64,000 nucleotides of DNA from Aliisedimentitalea scapharcae (GCF_045277565.1 NZ_CP123584.1:4278001-4342000), one strand, 5' to 3'. Counted from the first letter of the stretch, positions 34,567 through 48,185 are shown. Translations and numbers: made by a program. The notes: generated from the letters alone by a model not told the origin.

Positions 34567-35554
34567 TTTCTGGAACAAACCCCCTGCAGGTTTTGACCTG
34601 AAGCGGTTGTTGCTCACCCCTCTGGGGGGTCTCTATGCAATGGCCACAGCCAGACGTCTGGCCAAGGGCAACACATATCGACCCGATGTTCCGGTCATCT
34701 GTATCGGAAATTTGAATGCCGGCGGCACTGGCAAAACCCCGACCGTCATCTGGATGGCCGAGACCCTGCGCGATCTGGGCCATGAGCCGCACATTGTTTC
34801 GCGTGGATACGGCGGCACACTCGAAGGGCCGGTTCAGGTCGAACCCAGCCGCCACAAGGCCCAGCACGTCGGGGACGAACCGCTGCTACTGGCGGCCTTT
34901 GCCGAGGTCTGGGTTTCCAGAGATCGCGCAGCCGGAGCCAGGGCCGCAGTCGAAGCAGGCGCAACAGTTCTGATCCTGGATGACGGGTTTCAAAACCCGT
35001 CAGTTGCAAAGGACCTTTCCGTTATTGTGGTCGATGCACGACAGGGGTTTGGCAACGGCAGTTGCCTGCCAGCCGGACCGCTGCGCGAACCTGTGGACGT
35101 CGGGTTAAAACGCGCCGACCTGGTTCTGTCACTGGGAGACGATGACGCCCAATACTCATTCAAGGATCAGTGGGCAGCACAGCTTGGTGCCCTGCCTCAT
35201 TACGTGGGGAAAGTAGAGCCGTTACAAACCGGAATGCCCTGGGAAAGGACACGCGTGCTGGCCTTTGCGGGTATTGGGCACCCCGAAAAATTCTTTACCA
35301 CCCTGCGCAGTCTAGGGGCCGAGATTTGCCGCTCAGAAGCGCTGGATGACCACCAGAAACTGTCGGCCGCCCTGCTGTCAAGATTGGAGAACGATGCCAA
35401 ATCTCTGAATGCGCAATTGGTGACGACAGAAAAGGATGCCGTGCGATTGCCGCTGTCGTTTCGGACCAAGGTCGTCACCCTGCCGGTGCGCCTAAAGATT
35501 CAGGGGGACGAGGGGCTGCGGGAGCGTTTGAAAATCACCGCACCGCCACCTTGA
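34553..35554 (+). CDS. lpxK: Tetraacyldisaccharide 4'-kinase
   Basis: 333 residues. Walker A is GNLNAGGTGKTP (55-62 core), followed by SRGYGG and GDEPLLLA, the LILDDGFQNPSV lid and the metal/ATP site VVDARQGFGNG. LpxK phosphorylates the 4' position of the lipid A precursor at the inner membrane. The ATG (CAGGAG upstream) overlaps the transferase gene's last 14 bases, showing strict coupling. Together with the KDO-transferase-like gene it forms a lipid A-core assembly unit. Confidence 0.95.
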   Translation: MRAPDFWNKPPAGFDLKRLLLTPLGGLYAMATARRLAKGNTYRPDVPVICIGNLNAGGTGKTPTVIWMAETLRDLGHEPHIVSRGYGGTLEGPVQVEPSRHKAQHVGDEPLLLAAFAEVWVSRDRAAGARAAVEAGATVLILDDGFQNPSVAKDLSVIVVDARQGFGNGSCLPAGPLREPVDVGLKRADLVLSLGDDDAQYSFKDQWAAQLGALPHYVGKVEPLQTGMPWERTRVLAFAGIGHPEKFFTTLRSLGAEICRSEALDDHQKLSAALLSRLENDAKSLNAQLVTTEKDAVRLPLSFRTKVVTLPVRLKIQGDEGLRERLKITAPPP

Positions 35555-35597
35555 TATGTCGCCGGGCGGGCGTTGACCGCCCACCCGGATCGTTTAC

Positions 35598-36275
35598 TTA
35601 GCCCTCCAACTCGGCGTCGAGCAATTTTTTGAAGTCTTCATAAGCCTGGTTTTCAACCTTTTTCCCGTTCATGATGAACGAAGGCGTGGATTCGACTCCA
35701 TCGGCGGTCGCGTGTTCCTGGTACCATGTCACCAAAGTCTGGGCCTTGTTGGAATCCATCAGGCACGCTTCAAGTTGATCGCTGTCCGTCCCGGCCAAGC
35801 GACCGATCTTGCGCAGCCCATCGACGATTTCGGTGGCGCTGCCTGCACGGGCCCATTCGGATTGCCCCTTCATGATCAGATCGGTGATGCCAAAGAATTT
35901 CTCCGGCCCTGAGCACCGCGCCACCATTGAGGCCCACAATCCGTAGCGATCAAAATAGACCTCGCGAAAGATGAATTTGACCTTGCCGGTGTCTATGTAG
36001 TCCGCCTTGATCTGTTTATAGGGGCCAGCGTGGAAATTGGCGCAATGCGGACAGGTAAAAGAGGCATATTCAATCAACGTAATCGGCGCGTCTTCGGCAC
36101 CCTGTACCATTTCGACAATCGTGGACGTGTCGATATCAGCGGCCTCCTGGGCATTGGCTGCCCCGACCAACAGGTTCTCAGGTATGGTAGGGGCGGATGC
36201 CTGCCACCCCATCACGGCATAACCACCGGCAACAAGAGCAACCAGTGCAAAGACACCGGACATTAGACGGGTCAT
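35598..36275 (-). CDS. DsbA/ScoI-like thiol oxidoreductase
   Basis: 225 residues with an N-terminal signal anchor (SGVFALVALVAGGYAVMG) and a thioredoxin-like domain bearing the DsbA-type active site CPHC at 75-78 (SFTCPHCANFH), plus the VESTPSFIMNGKKV cis-proline loop. It should act in periplasmic disulfide formation or isomerisation. The gene overlaps the DUF721 gene by four bases; this DUF721-DsbA pair is common in Rhodobacterales, usually next to mutY as here. Confidence 0.88.
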   Translation of the reverse strand: MTRLMSGVFALVALVAGGYAVMGWQASAPTIPENLLVGAANAQEAADIDTSTIVEMVQGAEDAPITLIEYASFTCPHCANFHAGPYKQIKADYIDTGKVKFIFREVYFDRYGLWASMVARCSGPEKFFGITDLIMKGQSEWARAGSATEIVDGLRKIGRLAGTDSDQLEACLMDSNKAQTLVTWYQEHATADGVESTPSFIMNGKKVENQAYEDFKKLLDAELEG

Positions 36276-36796
36276 TTTTCACCCTTTCCTTGGTTTTTCT
36301 GTTTTGTCATCACGTTACGCCCCAATCGTTCCAGGGCCTCGCGCAACATGTCGTTTTCGATTGGTTTGGTTGTTTCTTCCGCCTTTTTGACAACATCAGC
36401 TGACGGTGCCCGGGCTGTGGGTTTTGCGCCATGCGAGAACTGGGCCTGACCTTCAGCAAATCCAGTTGGAGCAGTCTGTGTCAACCGTATCCGGCTGATC
36501 GCGTTATAGCCGTAGACGGCGTTGACCTTGGCGCGCAACTGTTCTTTTTGCATGTCCAGCATCGGTGCCTGGGCACCGGTGGTCAACACTGTCAAAGTTG
36601 CACCAAATCCACCACGGCCGTAACCGATATTGACGGGACGCGCGATCGCAGCAATATTTTCGCCAACAATTTCCGGCCAATGGGTCAGCAACCTAGAGAC
36701 CGCAAACCCCCGGCTTTCCCCTGCACGACGAATTTGATCGCTCAGAAGCGACGCTGTGCGTTTAAAACCGCGGGTTGTTGATCGTCTGGGTGGCAT
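36272..36796 (-). CDS. DUF721 (DciA-like) protein
   Basis: 174 residues with the DUF721 domain in the first half (GFAVSRLLTHWPEIVGENIA). A basic, low-complexity stretch follows, then the C-terminus. Family members related to DciA recruit the replicative helicase DnaB in bacteria lacking DnaC. Upstream partner of the DsbA-like gene, overlapping its start. Divergent from mutY across 84 bases. Whether this is the functional DciA or a paralogue is not decided by the sequence alone. Confidence 0.8.
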   Translation of the reverse strand: MPPRRSTTRGFKRTASLLSDQIRRAGESRGFAVSRLLTHWPEIVGENIAAIARPVNIGYGRGGFGATLTVLTTGAQAPMLDMQKEQLRAKVNAVYGYNAISRIRLTQTAPTGFAEGQAQFSHGAKPTARAPSADVVKKAEETTKPIENDMLREALERLGRNVMTKQKNQGKGEK

Positions 36797-36880
36797 GGTG
36801 ATGGTTTTGCTCGATTGTGCCGCCTATTGTAAAGAGCGCTGAGACATGTACCAGCAAAACCGGAAATGAAAGTGTAAAGA

Positions 36881-37945
36881 ATGCGTGACCTAGACTGGAC
36901 TCCGGACGAACTGAGCCAGGACATTCTGAATTGGTATGACCGCAATGCCCGTTCAATGCCTTGGCGGATTGGCCCCAAAGAGCGGACCACCGGAACCGCC
37001 CCGGACCCCTACCGGGTCTGGATGTCCGAAATCATGCTTCAACAAACAACTGTGGCAGCCGTGGTCAGCTACTTTGAACGGTTCACACGACGCTGGCCGA
37101 CGGTATCCGCTCTGGCCGCAGCCCAGGACACGGACGTTATGGGCGAATGGGCAGGGCTTGGGTATTACGCACGGGCGCGCAATCTATTGAAATGCGCCCG
37201 AGTCATCGTGACGGAATACGATGGTGTTTTTCCTGATACGTATGACGAGCTTCTAACACTTCCCGGGGTAGGCCCCTATACAGCAGCAGCCGTCGCATCG
37301 ATTGCGTTTGATCGGCCTGAAACTGTACTGGACGGAAATGTCGAACGGGTGATGTCGCGATTGCACGACATTCATACACCTTTGCCGGGCGTCAAACCTG
37401 AACTCAAACGCCTGGCCGGGGATCTGACACCGAATGCGCGCCCCGGGGATTATGCACAGGCTGTGATGGATCTGGGCGCGACCATCTGCACACCAAAATC
37501 GCCCGCCTGTGGTCTTTGTCCTTGGCGACTTCCATGCAAAGCGCGCAAAACCGGCACTGCTCCTGAACTTCCTCGCAAAACACCCAAAAAGCCCAAGCCG
37601 ACGCGGTACGGCATAGTTTATATTGCCCAATCCAAATCCGGCGACTGGTTGCTGGAACGGCGCCCCGATTCGGGATTGTTGGGCGGGATGCTCGGCTGGC
37701 CGGGATCTGATTGGACCGACGCACCAAACCCTGCGCCACCCTTTGCCGCCCAATGGCGCGAATTGAAGGCCGAAGTGCGCCATACGTTCACGCATTTCCA
37801 CCTGATACTGGCGGTGCAATATGCCGAATTTCCCGCAGATTTCAGTCCTGGTAGCCCGTATGAGGTTATTAGTTTGCGTGATTTTCGTGTTTCAGATCTT
37901 CCGACGGTTATGCGCAAGGCATACGATTTGTATCGACTTCCTTGA
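36881..37945 (+). CDS. mutY: A/G-specific adenine glycosylase MutY
   Basis: 354 residues. Catalytic Glu50 (MSEIMLQQTTV), the helix-hairpin-helix LPGVGPYTAAAVASIAF with Asp151 (LDGNV), and the 4Fe-4S cluster cysteines at 203, 210, 213 and 219 (C-x6-C-x2-C-x5-C). The C-terminal NUDIX-like domain that reads 8-oxoguanine begins around residue 245 (YGIVYIAQSKSGDWLLERR). It removes adenine opposite 8-oxoguanine. The ATG follows a weak ribosome site. It ends in a weak inverted repeat (GGATTTT/AAAATCC, 37952-37977). Confidence 0.95.
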   Translation: MRDLDWTPDELSQDILNWYDRNARSMPWRIGPKERTTGTAPDPYRVWMSEIMLQQTTVAAVVSYFERFTRRWPTVSALAAAQDTDVMGEWAGLGYYARARNLLKCARVIVTEYDGVFPDTYDELLTLPGVGPYTAAAVASIAFDRPETVLDGNVERVMSRLHDIHTPLPGVKPELKRLAGDLTPNARPGDYAQAVMDLGATICTPKSPACGLCPWRLPCKARKTGTAPELPRKTPKKPKPTRYGIVYIAQSKSGDWLLERRPDSGLLGGMLGWPGSDWTDAPNPAPPFAAQWRELKAEVRHTFTHFHLILAVQYAEFPADFSPGSPYEVISLRDFRVSDLPTVMRKAYDLYRLP

Positions 37946-38334
37946 TCACTTGGATTTTGACTGAGAAACTAAAATCCTGAACCTCCGCCAATGAAATGGC
38001 CCGCCCCTGTATTTGGGAACCCGGTGATCAAAGCGGGGTGTCAAACGACACGAACCAGAAGAGATTGTCACGACATTTTGGCAAGTTGAGATGCCATCTG
38101 GCCAAGACATACCGCGCGTTCATGCTATCGGCCAGATACCCAGCCAGGCAGCGGAGCCCACCCATGCTTTGGGCTAACGCCACCTGGGCCGACAGCCATC
38201 AACCCGATGGCAACCAGGCAGGTCATACACGAACATCCAGACATATCGACTTGCGAGCTATTTAGTTTGTCTGGTGTTTTTTGTTGGGTGTGTGTTTTGG
38301 ATCGAATTGAGAGATTTTGTGAGTATTTATTAGG
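37946..38334. other. Gap between mutY and the 5S rRNA gene
   Basis: About 390 bases without a gene I can support. It contains only the weak hairpin just after mutY. Many Rhodobacterales rrn operons place an initiator tRNA-Met here, after 5S; no tRNA-like cloverleaf or CCA end is visible on the minus strand in this stretch. I found no convincing intrinsic terminator for the rRNA operon either. Confidence 0.5.
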
Positions 38335-38449
38335 TTTGGCGGTGACCTACTCTCCCACGACTTAAGTCGCAGTACCATTGGCGCTTCGGTGCTTAACTTC
38401 CGGGTTCGGGATGGGACCGGGTGTTTCACTCGTGCTATGACCACCAAAC
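38335..38449 (-). rRNA. rrf: 5S ribosomal RNA
   Basis: Minus-strand sequence begins with the GGTTTGGTGGTCATAGCA-type start and carries the conserved CCCATCCCGAACCCGG loop and the GAGAGTAGGTC 3' half, closing with complementary ends (ggtttgg / ccaaacc). Last gene of the rrn operon. The 23S-5S spacer (38450-38673) includes a perfect stem, TCACTGTCC/GGACAGTGA (38461-38484), probably a processing signal. Ends estimated to within a few bases. Confidence 0.95.
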
Positions 38450-38673
38450 CGAATAAATACTCACTGTCCGCTCTGGGACAGTGAGAGTGACAGACAGCGT
38501 TTTCCAAAGGAAAGCGCGTTGTCACCCATTCATTGTCAGAGCGGATAGAGATCAATCAACATTGTGCTGTCCAAGCCAAGATTTTTTGGGGCTGTATGCT
38601 TTTGTTTGGTTCCAGTTTTGTTGGCCTATTGCGCGGAGCGCTACATGAGGCCAGCAGTCTTACTTTTACTGGA

Positions 38674-41506
<2,833 letters not shown>

Positions 41507-41947
41507 CCAGAAAGAGAAAGACTGATCTTTCGCGGCACCCCAGCTGGTAACTAAAGGGGCCTTAACTTTCTGAACCAAAAGCATACTTTCCCGCTCTTCA
41601 CCCCGAACCCACACTTCCGATGTCGGTCGGACCCGTGTGGAGGGTGAAGAACATTTGGTTCAAATCCGTGCAGAATTTGAACCGGGTTAGTGTACTTGAC
41701 TTGGACAACTCTGTTCGTTTCAGACGGGATACGCACAAAGGAGACGAGGAAACATCTCCAATCACGCCTTCTGGACCTTCTTGCGAAGAACCAGAACCGT
41801 ACTGAGATCATCCACGTACTTGTGGCGATCAAACAGTGTTGATTGATTTTCTCTCTAAACGATGTCAATGCAACCGAAGTTGCGTGCGTCCGATTGGACG
41901 ATCAAACACTCAATACTAAGTGCTTGATGATCTAATCGGGAAAGTAA
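41507..41947. other. 23S-tRNA-Ala internal spacer
   Basis: About 440 bases of transcribed spacer. It holds the 5' arm of the pre-23S processing stem (GAACCAAAAGCATA, 41572-41585) and a large inverted repeat (TCTTCACC...CCCACAC / GTGTGGAGGGTGAAGA, about 41596-41652). No gene; short frames here are not coding. Confidence 0.6.
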
Positions 41948-42023
41948 TGGTGGAGCCTAGGAGGATCGAACTCCTGACCTCCTGAATGCAAATCAGGCGC
42001 TCTCCCAGCTGAGCTAAGGCCCC
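41948..42023 (-). tRNA. tRNA-Ala (anticodon TGC)
   Basis: 76 bases including CCA. Minus strand begins GGGGCCTTAGCTCAGCTGGG; the anticodon loop TTTGCAT carries TGC, and GTTCGATC marks the T loop. Standard spacer tRNA of the rrn operon. Confidence 0.97.
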
Positions 42024-42109
42024 ACGTTATGCAGTCGCTATCGTGACCTTTTGCTCCGCAAAAGACACTGTCGCGACAACGACATTTCTGCCAATGGCAA
42101 AAAATGTCT

Positions 42110-42186
<77 letters not shown>

Positions 42187-42316
42187 AGACAGGCCGGCAG
42201 GCCTGGTGTGTGCTGAAGAGATATGAGGACGGCCTGGTCCGTGATGTGGTCAGTTTTGATTACTGACCGTTGCTAAGTGTTCCACGAACAAAAACAAGTT
42301 CTTGCTGACTAGGAAC

Positions 42317-43787
<1,471 letters not shown>

Positions 43788-44534
43788 GAAATGATCTTGC
43801 GATCATGTCCTTGACGTTCGAACCTCTGCACATCCACATAATGGCCTTACTGAAACCATCATGCGTCTTTTCTGTTTGTCTGTGCTTCAGCTACCAAAGT
43901 AACCGAAAGCCGTCCAAACAGTGAAGCTGACACTCCATCATCGGCCGAAGCCTAAGAGCGCGATATGCGAGGCTGATCCATCGAAATGAACCAAACCGCC
44001 CACATATCTCTTCAGATATTAGCAATGTCAAATAACGTTGGACCACCAAGCCTAAACCCGACAACCCGAGAGACAAAATCAACCGACTGCGCTAAACTTC
44101 CTAGCGCGGCCCGCTCAACTTATCCCCAATTCTTTCCGCCTCACTTCGCTCAAGTTCCGAACCTTCCGTCCGTCCCCGCCGCTCCGTCTGGCGTCCCGTT
44201 GTGCGCCTCAGCGCCGCCGGTGAGGGGGGTTCTACGGTTAACCCACCATACCCGCAACCCCTAATTTACAAAAAATACAACTTTCTCAAAAAATCACAAA
44301 TATATAAACAATAACAATGTCTTAGAGGGGGCAGCCAATGAGCGAAGACATGGAACGTCACCTCAAGACTGTACCGTCGGCGGACCCCATCCTCTACATA
44401 TTGCGTTACCAACAGAGTTACCCACAAAATTGCCCACAACGCGGTGGAATCAACATGCCGAATCCCCGGTGAATCGTTGGTTTTTTCGCGAAGGTGGGCT
44501 CCAAACCAATCTCGGCACCAATGCCCGAGTCGCT
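43788..44534. other. rRNA leader and upstream region
   Basis: About 750 bases between 16S and msrQ. It contains the rrn leader and promoter (44003-44031), an A/T-rich run (about 44262-44317) and three sequences one base off the DnaA box: 44120-44128, 44418-44426 and 44430-44438. No coding frame here is convincing; compositional change and short frames argue against genes. Confidence 0.5.
44003..44031 (-). promoter_or_regulatory. rrn operon promoter
   Basis: On the minus strand TTGACA (44031-44026), a 17-base spacer and GATATG (44008-44003), giving a start near 43996 and a leader of about 210 nt before 16S. The -35 box is perfect; the -10 box lacks T at its last position (-7). In Rhodobacter-type bacteria such promoters are known to depend on CarD. 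Confidence 0.65.
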
Positions 44535-45134
44535 TCAGGCCAGTATCCTGCGGCTGGGCAGCTTTATGCGAAGACACAACAACGCAACCGCCACACCAAG
44601 GTAGATCAGAGGTTCAATCTGAAACCCTTTGACCAGCATGACAAAATGCAGCGCACCAAGAAGGACCGCCAAATAGGTCAACCGATGCAATTGACGCCAG
44701 CGTGGTCCAAGTTTGCGCACAGACGCATTGTTCGACGTTATCGCCAACGGCAACAGAACCACAAACCCGATCATCCCAATCGTAATATAGGGTCGCTTCA
44801 CGATGTCCGCCCAGATCTGATCGGGAAGCTGAACATCCAACACCAGCCAGACAAGAAGATGACAGGACACATACAGGAACGCCAACAGGCCAAATGCACG
44901 GCGAAACCGGATCAGTGATATCCCTGTAAATCGGCGCAGCGGTGATATGGCCAACCCGATCAACAGAAGCTGCAGGGCCAGCTCGCCGTATTCATGTTCC
45001 AATGCCTTGATCGGGTCCACGCCCAGACCACCGGTCAGCCCCTGATAGAACAGCCATGGCACAGGCAGAGCACCGACCAAGTAGATTCCCCAGGTCGGTA
45101 CTTTGCGCAATAGGGCATTGAGACCGTCGACCAT
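44535..45134 (-). CDS. msrQ: MsrQ heme-binding subunit of periplasmic methionine sulfoxide reductase
   Basis: 199 residues, six predicted membrane helices, of the ferric-reductase-like MsrQ/YedZ family; conserved histidines in SCHLLVWLV and LHRLTYLAVLLGALHFV should bind heme. It passes electrons from the quinone pool or flavin reductase to MsrP. The ATG overlaps the msrP stop by one base (TGATG); a TTG one codon upstream is a weaker start. Pair order msrP-msrQ is normal. Confidence 0.94.
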   Translation of the reverse strand: MVDGLNALLRKVPTWGIYLVGALPVPWLFYQGLTGGLGVDPIKALEHEYGELALQLLLIGLAISPLRRFTGISLIRFRRAFGLLAFLYVSCHLLVWLVLDVQLPDQIWADIVKRPYITIGMIGFVVLLPLAITSNNASVRKLGPRWRQLHRLTYLAVLLGALHFVMLVKGFQIEPLIYLGVAVALLCLRIKLPSRRILA

Positions 45135-46039
45135 CAATAGAACCTTGTCAGATCCATGCCGTCATAAAGAGCGGCGACCTCCTCTTCGTAGCCATTGAAC
45201 ATCAAAGTAGGTTTGCGACGTGCGAACAACCCGCCCCCCAAAGGACGTTCCGACGCCTGGGACCAGCGTGGATGATCCACATTGGGGTTCACGTTGCTAT
45301 AGAACCCATATTCGCCAGGATTAGCCATGTTCCAGCTTGCCGGTGGTTCCTTGTCGGTCAGTGTAAGACGCACGATCGACTTGATCGACTTGAAGCCGTA
45401 CTTCCAAGGCACCACCAACCGCAGCGGGGCGCCGTTCTGGTTCGGCAATGGCTTACCAAAGATCCCGGTGGCCATCAGGGTCAACGGGTGCATAGCCTCA
45501 TCCAGACGCAATCCCTCTCTATATGGCCAGTCCAGAACCCGGTATTGGGTGCCCGGCATTTCCGAGGGGCGGTACAGGGTTTCAAAGGCGACGTATTTGG
45601 CCCCATCCTTGACACCGGCCATGTTCAACAGATCGGCCAGTTCAAAGCCGTTCCAAGGAACAACCATCGACCATGCCTCAACACAGCGGAACCGATAGAT
45701 CCGCTCTTCGATGGTCATCTCGGACAAGATTTCGTTGAAGTCGTATTCGCCAGGGCGATCGACCATCCCGTCGATAGTGACACTCCAGGGCGAGGTGGTC
45801 AGACTGTGGGCATTGGCAGACGGATCGCCTTTGCCGGTGCCGAACTCATAATAGTTGCAATAGGTCGTCACGTCTTCCCAGCTGTTAGGCTCCAATCCTT
45901 CGCCAGCCTGCGCTGCGCCGCCGGTCATCGCGGCCAATCCCGCCCCGGCCATTCCGGCCATTATCTGGCGGCGGTTCAGGAATGCCGCCTGTGGGGTAAC
46001 ATCAGCCGATGTCAGATCATTGGTCCAGCGGTAAGCCAT
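45134..46039 (-). CDS. msrP: MsrP catalytic subunit, periplasmic methionine sulfoxide reductase
   Basis: 301 residues of the molybdopterin sulfite-oxidase fold. Tat-type signal with twin arginine at 23-24 (NRRQIMAGMAGAG). The molybdenum ligand cysteine is Cys119 in YRFRCVEAWSMVVPW. It repairs methionine sulfoxide in envelope proteins, taking electrons from MsrQ. Its stop overlaps msrQ by one base. Alternative name YedY. Confidence 0.95.
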   Translation of the reverse strand: MAYRWTNDLTSADVTPQAAFLNRRQIMAGMAGAGLAAMTGGAAQAGEGLEPNSWEDVTTYCNYYEFGTGKGDPSANAHSLTTSPWSVTIDGMVDRPGEYDFNEILSEMTIEERIYRFRCVEAWSMVVPWNGFELADLLNMAGVKDGAKYVAFETLYRPSEMPGTQYRVLDWPYREGLRLDEAMHPLTLMATGIFGKPLPNQNGAPLRLVVPWKYGFKSIKSIVRLTLTDKEPPASWNMANPGEYGFYSNVNPNVDHPRWSQASERPLGGGLFARRKPTLMFNGYEEEVAALYDGMDLTRFY

Positions 46040-46112
46040 TCAGCGTGTCTCCTCGATTAAATCATTATACATGACTTAGTGAATGGGGTCGAAACAGCCA
46101 AAACATATCCTC

Positions 46113-47606
46113 TCACGATTCAGCGACGGGACTGTAACTTGGCTGGATTTCATTCATCGGAACCGACCGCCCATTGTCCTGCATGATCCGCATATGACGG
46201 CGGCGCATCAGACGGGGTTCAGACACGCCAACGGAATTCGCAATGGTTTCAACCTCGTGGATGATCTCGGTCGCATAGCGGGCCACGCGACGGTATTTCT
46301 GTTCTGCCACCAATCCCTTTTGGAACCTCGGGTCATGGGTGGTGATCCCTGTGGGGCAGGTATTCTTGTTGCATTTGAGCGCTTGGATACAGCCCAGCGC
46401 GAACATAAAGCCCCGCGCCGAAGTTACAAAATCCGCACCAGTCGCCAGCGCCCAGGCCACATCCGACGGGTTCACCAGCTTGCCCGAAGTAATCAACCGA
46501 ATCCGATCCTTAAGCCCACATTCATCACGCAAGTTCGCCACCAACGGTAAGGCTTCGCGCACAGACATACCCACCAGATCAATCAACGGCATCGGTGCAG
46601 CACCAGTACCGCCCTCGCCCCCGTCAATGGTGATAAAGTCCGGCGCGCATTCTTCGCTACGTCGGCTGATGGTTTCAAACAGGTCGCGCATCACCTCTTC
46701 GGATCCCACAACAGTTTTGATCCCAACGGGCTTACCAGTGACACCGCGGATATGGCGGACCATGTCCAGCAGGTCGTTAAAACAATTCATCTCGCGGTGG
46801 CGGTTTGGGGATAGGCTGTCGTGGTCTTTGGAAATGCCTCGGATCGCCGCGATTTCATCCGTGATCTTTTCGGCAGGCAGGATACCTCCCTTGCCCGGTT
46901 TGGCCCCCTGGGACAGCTTTAGCTCAAACATACGCACGGTGTCATGGGCGGCGATTTCGCGCAGCTTGTCATCGCTCAGATTGCCCTCGCTGTCGCGTAC
47001 CCCATATTTGGCGGTTCCAATCTGAAATACGACGTCACAACCCCCTTCCAGATGAAACGGGCTCAGCCCCCCTTCCCCGGTGTTCAGCCAGACACCGGCC
47101 TCTTTGGCACCTCGGCTCAACGCCTGAACCGCGGGCTTTGAAATCGCGCCATAGCTCATCCCCGAGATGTTAAAGAACGACGGCGCGTCAAAGGGGGTTC
47201 GGGCCGTGGGCCCAATCACAAGAGGTTCGGATTTGGCGTATTGGTCATCCAGTGGCGGAAACGGAGCGTTGACGAAAATTGGTGTGCCCGGAATGTTCAG
47301 ATTGCGCGTAGACCCAAAAGCCACCGTATTGCTTTTCCCGGAGGATGCCCGACCAACCCATTCCCGCTGCGCCCGGTTGAATGGCAGCTCTTCCCGGTCC
47401 ATGGCAAAGAAGTATTGCCGGAAAAATTCGCCCAACTCGCTGAACAGATGGCGAAACCGGCCAATTACCGGATAATTGCGCCGGATTGCATCGCTGGTTT
47501 GAAACCGGTCGACCACAAACATGACGACGGCCAAGACCGCCACCAGCCCGATGATAGAAACAAAACTTATCGCAAAGAATTCTATAGCCTTCATTGCAAA
47601 ACCCAT
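46113..47606 (-). CDS. FMN-binding glutamate-synthase family protein
   Basis: 497 residues with an N-terminal membrane helix (FFAISFVSIIGLVAVLAVVM) followed by a glutamate synthase central/FMN domain. The FMN site and iron-sulfur motif are visible: KTVVGSEEVM, DGGEGGTGAAP, and CIQALKCNKNTCPTGI (3Fe-4S cysteines). It lacks the amidotransferase and ammonia-channel parts of GltB, so it is not classical GOGAT; related archaeal-type or membrane-anchored proteins have uncertain substrates. Start at ATG 47606 with CGGAG upstream (ATG 47594 is also possible). Divergent from DUF302. Confidence 0.88.
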   Translation of the reverse strand: MGFAMKAIEFFAISFVSIIGLVAVLAVVMFVVDRFQTSDAIRRNYPVIGRFRHLFSELGEFFRQYFFAMDREELPFNRAQREWVGRASSGKSNTVAFGSTRNLNIPGTPIFVNAPFPPLDDQYAKSEPLVIGPTARTPFDAPSFFNISGMSYGAISKPAVQALSRGAKEAGVWLNTGEGGLSPFHLEGGCDVVFQIGTAKYGVRDSEGNLSDDKLREIAAHDTVRMFELKLSQGAKPGKGGILPAEKITDEIAAIRGISKDHDSLSPNRHREMNCFNDLLDMVRHIRGVTGKPVGIKTVVGSEEVMRDLFETISRRSEECAPDFITIDGGEGGTGAAPMPLIDLVGMSVREALPLVANLRDECGLKDRIRLITSGKLVNPSDVAWALATGADFVTSARGFMFALGCIQALKCNKNTCPTGITTHDPRFQKGLVAEQKYRRVARYATEIIHEVETIANSVGVSEPRLMRRRHMRIMQDNGRSVPMNEIQPSYSPVAES

Positions 47607-47720
47607 GCAAAAACTCCGATATGTTGACGTATCGCAAGGCAGTACTGCGCGACTCTCACGAACAGTGAAAGGGAAGGGCGCAGCTGGCAAGCCACGCCGG
47701 ATCACATTGGGAGAAGATAG

Positions 47721-48158
47721 ATGAAACAATTCGTTTTTGCAGCAATCTTGGGTGTTTGCGCCCAGACGTCTACAGCACAGGACATGGTGACCTATACGAC
47801 AGATCAGGATTTTGATGACGTCGCCTTTGGGATCGAGAGCGCAATTACCGATGCAGGTCTGGTTGTGGACCACGTCAGCCACGTAGGTGCCATGCTGGAA
47901 CGCACACGGGCGGATGTTGGTTCAGATATGGTTTTGTTTGAAAAGGCCGACGTCTATTCTTTTTGTTCTGCCACCATATCCCGTCAGGTGATGGAGGCAG
48001 ATCCGATGAACATCGTCTTTTGCCCGTATGACATCTTTCTCGCCCAGCAACCTGGGTCCGATCAGGTCGTCGTGGGCTATCGCCAGTTCCCTGAAGGGGC
48101 AATGCAGACAGTACAGAAGCTGCTCGATGACATCGTTCAGGAAGCCATTGGCGAATAA
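47721..48158 (+). CDS. DUF302 exported protein
   Basis: 145 residues with a Sec signal (FVFAAILGVCAQTSTAQ, cleavage near 19) and a mature domain of the DUF302 family (DFDDVAFGIESAITDAGL, YSFCSATISRQVMEADP). DUF302 proteins are small, often periplasmic and of unknown function; several sit near sulfur or redox genes. Two cysteines are in the mature part (YSFC, VFCPYD). Divergent from the glutamate-synthase-like gene, convergent with clpB over a terminator. Confidence 0.85.
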   Translation: MKQFVFAAILGVCAQTSTAQDMVTYTTDQDFDDVAFGIESAITDAGLVVDHVSHVGAMLERTRADVGSDMVLFEKADVYSFCSATISRQVMEADPMNIVFCPYDIFLAQQPGSDQVVVGYRQFPEGAMQTVQKLLDDIVQEAIGE

Positions 48159-48185
48159 CAACCGCTGTTATTTTCTGTTTTGGAC

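Noticed and set aside
37996..38265. 89-residue frame between mutY and 5S
   Set aside because: No homologue-like motif, no start context, and lies in rrn downstream DNA.
43986..44264. 92-residue frame upstream of 16S
   Set aside because: Overlaps the rrn promoter and leader; low-complexity Pro/Ser sequence.
44120..44438. Replication origin
   Set aside because: Three near-DnaA boxes and an A/T run are too little; no dnaA, hemE, parAB or gidA genes nearby.
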